A DNA stretch of 50,757 nt from an uncultured archaeon. Lineage in GTDB: Archaea > Thermoproteota > Bathyarchaeia > 40CM-2-53-6 > CALIRQ01. Shown here piece after piece: positions 46,690 through 50,757 of the stretch (position 1 is its first letter; the number at the start of each line of letters is the position of its first letter). The notes beneath the pieces were generated by a model that ran no database searches, was not told where the DNA came from, and worked only from the letters and a program-made list of their open reading frames with translations. The position numbers and the translations under genes are program-made. The DNA lies in contig CALIRQ010000002.1 of NCBI GenBank assembly GCA_938042195.1, positions 1 through 50,757 on the forward strand. Reading direction: 5' to 3'.

Positions 46690-48087
46690 CTACTTCACCA
46701 AGCCGGGCGGAGGCCATATGGCCTTTACACCCGGCCTCACCGATTTCGGCGGATATATCGTCACCATTTCTCCCTTCTGTATCTGCATCATGGCCGGGTG
46801 GGCGTGGATGTTCCAATGATGATATGTGCCCGCATGGGGGGAGTCGGGCGGGAAGGTTATATCCTTGAATTGTACGCGTCCATAGGGCCTGGCTGCCGCG
46901 AAATGGAACGGGTTCCAATAGTCGTCGGCCCTTATATCCGACTTTTCAAGGGCTTCTTTGACCTTCACCGGGTCCGTGGATGCCGCTCTGTTGATCGCAT
47001 CCGCTATTAGGAATAGGTCGGCGAAGGCCTCGCCTGCGTGCTCCATTATGAACTTCTCCTCCGGGTATAGCGATACGTAGTACTTATTTATCCACAGATC
47101 GGCCAATCCCGGCCAAGGCCCGGCATCGTAGAACCAAGAGCCGACGCTGATAACGTACTCAGCCGCTTCCTTCGCCCCTTCGATGAAGTCTGGCATCAAG
47201 TAGCCCGCGCCGCCCCCATTAACCACCGCATAGCATTTGAGCTCGCGCATGGTCCTAACTATCAGGATGGCGTCCGTCAGGTAAGAAACCGGGCATACGA
47301 CCTCGGCCCCGGAGGCCTTTATCTTGAGCACCAAATCCGTGGCGTCCGTTATGCCGGCCGGATAGGGCTCGTAGAGGACTACCTGAAGCCCATACTTCTC
47401 GGCCGTGGCCTTCAAGCCTCGCGCCGTATCGGTTCCATAGGCGGTATTCTCGAATACTATAGCTACTTTTTTGGGAGACCATCCATAGATCTTCCCAAGC
47501 TCAACCAAGCACTCTATTTGCATCTCCCCGAACTGGGTCGCCAGGGGCGAGGTTTGGAATATATACTCGAGGCCCCTGCTGCAGAGTTTGTTGGATATCG
47601 AAGAAGTCACATAGGGTACCTTATATCTATCCATAACCTCGCTAACCGTTAGAGAAACGGCGCTCTGATACGATCCCAAAGCCGCCGTGGGCTTATAGGT
47701 CGTTATGATCCTCTCCGCCTCGGCCTTGCCAGCCGTGGGATCGCTCTTCGTATCCCCAGTTACTATCTTGATTTTGGCCCCGCCCAGGGACGGGATCCCC
47801 CCGATTTTCTCGTTAATGTACTTGGCCGCTGCCAATACGGCCTTGTGACAAGCCTCCCCCATCCTAGCAAGGCCTCCGCTGAGGGGCCATATAGATGCCA
47901 CGACCACTTCCTCAACCACGGGTTTGGCGGGCCCGGTAATCGTTACGGTGGTTGTGATGACGGCAGCCGGAGCCGGCTTGATCGTGGCCATAGAAGCCCC
48001 GTATCCGATCCCAATGCCCACTATCAGTGCTATTAGCACCAGTGCTATGGATTTAGTCCCAATAGCTGACATAAGCCTTTTCCTCAT
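46690..48087 (-). CDS. livK: Branched-chain amino acid-type ABC transporter, substrate-binding protein
   Basis: A 465-residue periplasmic-binding-type lipoprotein or membrane-anchored receptor. The N-terminal hydrophobic segment (IALVLIALIVGIGIGYGAS) is followed by a Thr-rich stretch, then the type I binding fold: IWPLSGGLARMGEACHKAV, IVTGDTKSDPTAGKAEAERII, GSYQSAVSLTVSEVMDRYKVPYV and VAIVFENTAYGTDTARGLK. The ligand could be a branched-chain amino acid, another amino acid, or an amide. There is no clear lipobox cysteine, so the N-terminal helix is probably the anchor. ATG 48087, about 23 bases from a TATA box. It is divergent from livHMG. Confidence 0.92.
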   Translation of the reverse strand: MRKRLMSAIGTKSIALVLIALIVGIGIGYGASMATIKPAPAAVITTTVTITGPAKPVVEEVVVASIWPLSGGLARMGEACHKAVLAAAKYINEKIGGIPSLGGAKIKIVTGDTKSDPTAGKAEAERIITTYKPTAALGSYQSAVSLTVSEVMDRYKVPYVTSSISNKLCSRGLEYIFQTSPLATQFGEMQIECLVELGKIYGWSPKKVAIVFENTAYGTDTARGLKATAEKYGLQVVLYEPYPAGITDATDLVLKIKASGAEVVCPVSYLTDAILIVRTMRELKCYAVVNGGGAGYLMPDFIEGAKEAAEYVISVGSWFYDAGPWPGLADLWINKYYVSLYPEEKFIMEHAGEAFADLFLIADAINRAASTDPVKVKEALEKSDIRADDYWNPFHFAAARPYGRVQFKDITFPPDSPHAGTYHHWNIHAHPAMMQIQKGEMVTIYPPKSVRPGVKAIWPPPGLVK

Positions 48088-48104
48088 TAGTTTTTCGGGG
48101 ATAT

Positions 48105-48115
48105 CTATATAAAAA
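48105..48115 (-). promoter_or_regulatory. TATA box of livK
   Basis: TTTTTATATAG on the minus strand, centred about 23 bases before the ATG, which predicts a leaderless message. Confidence 0.6.
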
Positions 48116-48274
48116 TTTTTCGTTCATAAGAGGGCGTCGACTTGCGCGGGCTGTTTTATTATTGCCTTTTCATCCAATGGAAGTTTTAAGGAAACCGCGC
48201 TTAAAAAGGGCTACCGCGAGCTGCGGCTTTCAACTGAAGCTCTGGCGAAAGCCCCGGCCCTTAAACCCTATAAC

Positions 48275-48314
48275 AAAAGATATATATTCTCCGCTTCCCT
48301 CCCCTAGAGGGAAG
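48275..48314 (+). promoter_or_regulatory. livH promoter with perfect 8-base inverted repeat
   Basis: A TATA box (AAAAGATATATATTC, 48275-48289) is followed by CTTCCCTC (48294-48301), a 5-base spacer, and GAGGGAAG (48307-48314), just before ATG 48319. The second arm includes the Shine-Dalgarno sequence. With the transcript start expected near 48311 the repeat would act as a DNA operator. If an upstream box (CCCTATAAC, about 48266-48274) is used, it would form an RNA hairpin over the ribosome site. The remaining livK-livH gap (48116-48274) shows no gene. Confidence 0.5.
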
Positions 48315-48318
48315 AGAT

Positions 48319-49191
48319 ATGGAAACGGATTTGATTATCCAGATGGTAGTAAGTGGCATAGTGATAGGGGGCTTTTACTCCCTTATGAGTATAGGCCTTT
48401 CATTAATATTCGGGGTGACTAAAATGATCAACTTTGCTCATGGGGACTTCATGATGCTTGGAATGTATCTGACCTATTGGATCTGGCATTCCACCGCTAT
48501 GGATCCCTACCTGCTTTTACTCGTTACCATGCCGACCCTTTTCCTCCTCGGGGCGCTGGTCTATAAAGTATTGGTTAACAGGGTGATTGGCGGGATAGGT
48601 GAGCAACAAATATTCTTAACGGTTGGCCTATCGATCTTCCTTCAAAACTTGGCTTTATTATCTTGGACGGCGACCTATAGGACAGTAACCACAGCCTATT
48701 CCATGGCAATCTTCTCCGCTGGACCCGTGACGATCAGCGTCCCTCGCTTCCTAGCCTTCATATGTTCAATAATTCTCGCGGTCGCCATTACGCTCTTCCT
48801 GAGATTCACAAAGACCGGTAGGGCTCTGCGCGCAACCGCTGAAGATATCGAGGCGGCCATGCTCATGGGAATAAAGCCGAGAAGGATGTTCATGCTTTCC
48901 TTCGCGATAGGATCCGCGCTCGTCGGAGGGGCCGGCACGTTCCTAGTGTCCTTTTACTACACTTGGCCGACCATAGGAGCAATGTTCACATTATTATGCT
49001 TCGTTACGGTCGTGCTCGGGGGATTGGGGAGCATCGTTGGTTGTCTGATAGCTGGCCCCATATTAGGGGTGGTAGAGGGCCTAGGATCTTTGGCTTTAGG
49101 GGCTGAGATGAAGTTGGTCGTGCTATACGCAGTGTTCGTACTAATCTTGGTGTTTAGACCCAAGGGTTTAATGGGGAGGAGGATGCTATAG
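48319..49191 (+). CDS. livH: Branched-chain amino acid-type ABC transporter permease LivH
   Basis: A 290-residue inner-membrane permease with about eight transmembrane segments. Family motifs: GFYSLMSIGLSLIFGVTKMINFAHGDFMMLG at the start, RATAEDIEAAMLMGIKPRR (the cytosolic EAA-like loop) and VVLGGLGSIVGCLIAGPILG near the end. ATG 48319 with GAGGGAAG upstream. It is followed by livM after two bases. Confidence 0.94.
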   Translation: METDLIIQMVVSGIVIGGFYSLMSIGLSLIFGVTKMINFAHGDFMMLGMYLTYWIWHSTAMDPYLLLLVTMPTLFLLGALVYKVLVNRVIGGIGEQQIFLTVGLSIFLQNLALLSWTATYRTVTTAYSMAIFSAGPVTISVPRFLAFICSIILAVAITLFLRFTKTGRALRATAEDIEAAMLMGIKPRRMFMLSFAIGSALVGGAGTFLVSFYYTWPTIGAMFTLLCFVTVVLGGLGSIVGCLIAGPILGVVEGLGSLALGAEMKLVVLYAVFVLILVFRPKGLMGRRML

Positions 49192-49193
49192 GC

Positions 49194-50210
49194 ATGGGCT
49201 CCGCATTAATGATTAGAAGGCATTTCTACCTATTAGCGCTGGCTGCGCTTCTGGTCTTCCCATTGGTGATCCAAGACGCCTTTTTGATACACATTGTCAC
49301 CATGATATTCTTTCATGCGTTTTTGGCCAGCGCATGGAATCTTATAGGCGGATATTGTGGACAATTTTCTTTGGGCCATGCGGCCTTCTTCGGCCTTGGG
49401 GCTTACACTTCGATGCTGCTATTGTTATATAACTCCGTTCCGCTTTGGATTGGGATGTTCGTTGGTGGGTTGGTTTCCGCCTCATGTGCTATCCTCATAG
49501 GCCTTCCCTGCTTTAGGCTGAGGGGCCCATATTTCACGCTCTCATCCATAGGGATAGCTGAATCTTTAAGGCTAATATTCCTCAAATACAGGGATTTCAC
49601 GGGCGGAGCCGTTGGGTTAGAGATCCCCCGCTTTGGAGCCAACCCTATGATAGGCCCGTATCCGTTGCCCCATAAATTCATGGGGGACCCCATTCTCTAC
49701 TTCCAATTCGATAGCAAGATTCCCTATTACTATTTGGCGTTCGGCATAATGCTCCTCATGCTCTTCGTAACCAGCAGGGTTGCGAAATCGAAGCTCGGCT
49801 ATTATTTCCTCTCGATCAAGGAGGATGAAGACGCCGCGGAGTCCATGGGAATTCCAACCACGAGGTATAAGCTCATCTCATTATTGATGAGCGCCTTCTT
49901 CATGGCATGGGGGGGCACATATTACGCAATGTATTTTCGGTACATAGACCCCGACTTCGTCTTCGCGCTACCCCTATCAGTTGAGATAGCGCTGGTGGCC
50001 ATAATCGGAGGCTTGGGAACGGTTTTCGGTCCACTACTCGGAGCCACCTTACTGGTCCCGGCCTCGGAGAAGATGCGGGCTTGGTTAGGCGGGACTTATG
50101 CCGGAGCGCATTTGATAGTTTATGGCCTAATACTAATGATCGCCGTCCTCATAGTTCCGGAGGGGATCTGGCCCCGCTTAAGGAGGTTGATAAGGATCAG
50201 GGGATGGTGA
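49194..50210 (+). CDS. livM: Branched-chain amino acid-type ABC transporter permease LivM
   Basis: A 338-residue permease with eight or more transmembrane segments. It carries AWNLIGGYCGQFSLGHAAFFGLGAY, IGLPCFRLRGPYFTLSSIGIAE, IKEDEDAAESMGIPTTRYK and AIIGGLGTVFGPLLGA, all usual for LivM. ATG 49194; a second ATG lies five codons on. One base separates its stop from livG. Confidence 0.94.
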   Translation: MGSALMIRRHFYLLALAALLVFPLVIQDAFLIHIVTMIFFHAFLASAWNLIGGYCGQFSLGHAAFFGLGAYTSMLLLLYNSVPLWIGMFVGGLVSASCAILIGLPCFRLRGPYFTLSSIGIAESLRLIFLKYRDFTGGAVGLEIPRFGANPMIGPYPLPHKFMGDPILYFQFDSKIPYYYLAFGIMLLMLFVTSRVAKSKLGYYFLSIKEDEDAAESMGIPTTRYKLISLLMSAFFMAWGGTYYAMYFRYIDPDFVFALPLSVEIALVAIIGGLGTVFGPLLGATLLVPASEKMRAWLGGTYAGAHLIVYGLILMIAVLIVPEGIWPRLRRLIRIRGW

Positions 50211-50211
50211 A

Positions 50212-50757
50212 ATGCTCTTAGAGCTTAAGGGGGTTACAAAGAGCTTCGGCGGCCTAGTTGCCGTCAAGGAATTGAGCTTTGGAGTCGAAGAGGGCGAGAT
50301 CCTAGGACTCATAGGCCCCAATGGCGCGGGGAAGACGACCACATTCAACGTCATAAATGGATTTTATCCGCCGGATCGCGGGCGGGTAGTTTTCGATGGT
50401 CTGGACATCACCGGAAAGAAGCCCAGCGATATATGCAAGGCCGGGATCGGACGTACCTTCCAGATAATGAAGCCGCTGAAGCGCTTGACCGTCTTGGACA
50501 ATGTGATACCGGCGGCTTTCCTGAGGACAAATAGATTGGGAGAGGCCAAAAGGAAGGCTATGGATGCATTAAGGCTGACCGGTTTGGTTGGGAGAGCCGA
50601 TTCCTTAGCCTCCGAGCTGACGCATGCTGATTTGAAGCGCTTGGAGCTATCGAGGGCCCTAGCCACTGAGCCGAAGTTGCTCCTATTGGACGAGGTGGCC
50701 TCGGGCCTTACTCCAAAAGAGGTATCCGAGGCAGTGGATTTGATAAAGAGGATAAGA
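50212..50757 (+). CDS. livG: Branched-chain amino acid-type ABC transporter ATPase LivG (cut by window end)
   Basis: The first 182 codons of an ABC ATPase. Walker A is GPNGAGKTTTFN, the Q-loop region reads GIGRTFQIMKPL, and Walker B reads PKLLLLDEVASGL. The ABC signature before Walker B is degenerate, LTHADLKRLELSRALA in place of LSxGQQRRLEIARAL, a variation seen in some LivG proteins. ATG 50212 lies one base after the livM stop. LivF would be expected beyond the window. Confidence 0.92.
   Translation, partial: MLLELKGVTKSFGGLVAVKELSFGVEEGEILGLIGPNGAGKTTTFNVINGFYPPDRGRVVFDGLDITGKKPSDICKAGIGRTFQIMKPLKRLTVLDNVIPAAFLRTNRLGEAKRKAMDALRLTGLVGRADSLASELTHADLKRLELSRALATEPKLLLLDEVASGLTPKEVSEAVDLIKRIR

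Noticed and set aside
1-50757. CRISPR array, insertion sequence, integrase or prophage genes
   Set aside because: No regularly spaced repeats of 24-37 bases, transposase or integrase motifs were found on either strand.

Overview
The window is a chromosomal segment of an archaeon, most likely a thermophile of the TACK side of the tree. The evidence is archaeal-type ribosomal proteins (S4e, L14e, L18e, L19e, L32e), RNA polymerase subunits D and N, glycerol-1-phosphate lipid enzymes, diphthine synthase, CTP-dependent riboflavin kinase, AT-rich archaeal TATA boxes, many TTG and GTG starts, and bulge-helix-bulge (BHB) introns in two tRNA genes and in cbf5. I do not assign a lineage below that. Codon use is AGG/AGA- and ATA-rich, and genes are tightly packed with many 1-8 nt overlaps.

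Layout. 1-6472 (minus): glutamyl-tRNA synthetase (cut by the window edge), then a membrane-lipid run of glycerol-1-phosphate dehydrogenase, a DUF2070 membrane protein, geranylgeranylglyceryl-phosphate synthase and geranylgeranyl reductase. 6598-6915 (plus): a small unknown gene. 6926-10394 (minus): class II HMG-CoA reductase, type 2 isopentenyl-diphosphate isomerase and mevalonate kinase. With the previous block this gives much of the route from HMG-CoA to archaeol. 10752-16421 (minus): MEMO-like protein, S2, RpoN, S9, L13, L18e, RpoD, a PepSY-like small protein, a membrane protein, S4 and S13. S11, rpoK and enolase, usually expected here, are missing. 16516-18822: a coiled-coil AT-hook protein, a riboflavin-pathway reductase and a TrpD-like phosphoribosyltransferase.

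19108-23673 (plus): aspS-gatC-gatA-gatB, which looks like a unit for indirect Asn-tRNA(Asn) synthesis. 23734-24538 (minus): a decayed MEDS-domain gene next to a tRNA-Ser(GGA) with two introns. 24658-25248 (plus): a SpoIIM/DUF95 membrane protein. 25295-38219 (minus): cbf5 (with a 20-nt mRNA intron inside the catalytic-Asp codon), L14e, cmk, an EMC3/DUF106 insertase, adkA, secY and the spc/S10 ribosomal cluster up to L22. 38315-42769: a cell-surface block with a DNRLRE-type anchored protein, a hexapeptide-repeat transferase, a protein with the architecture of ribophorin I, and a GT2 glycosyltransferase. 42839-46355: a NikR-like regulator, endonuclease V, riboflavin kinase, FAD synthetase, DUF357 and diphthine synthase. 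46424-46568: tRNA-Lys(CTT) that reads as carrying three introns. 46690-50757: a branched-chain-amino-acid-type ABC importer (livK divergent from livHMG, livG cut by the window end).

Most notable: five BHB-type introns in three genes, all of which must be removed for function; a possible archaeal ribophorin I homologue beside glycosylation-type genes; a ribosomal operon with S11 displaced; and a MEDS pseudogene readable across several frames. All functional calls rest on sequence reading alone; no database search was run.
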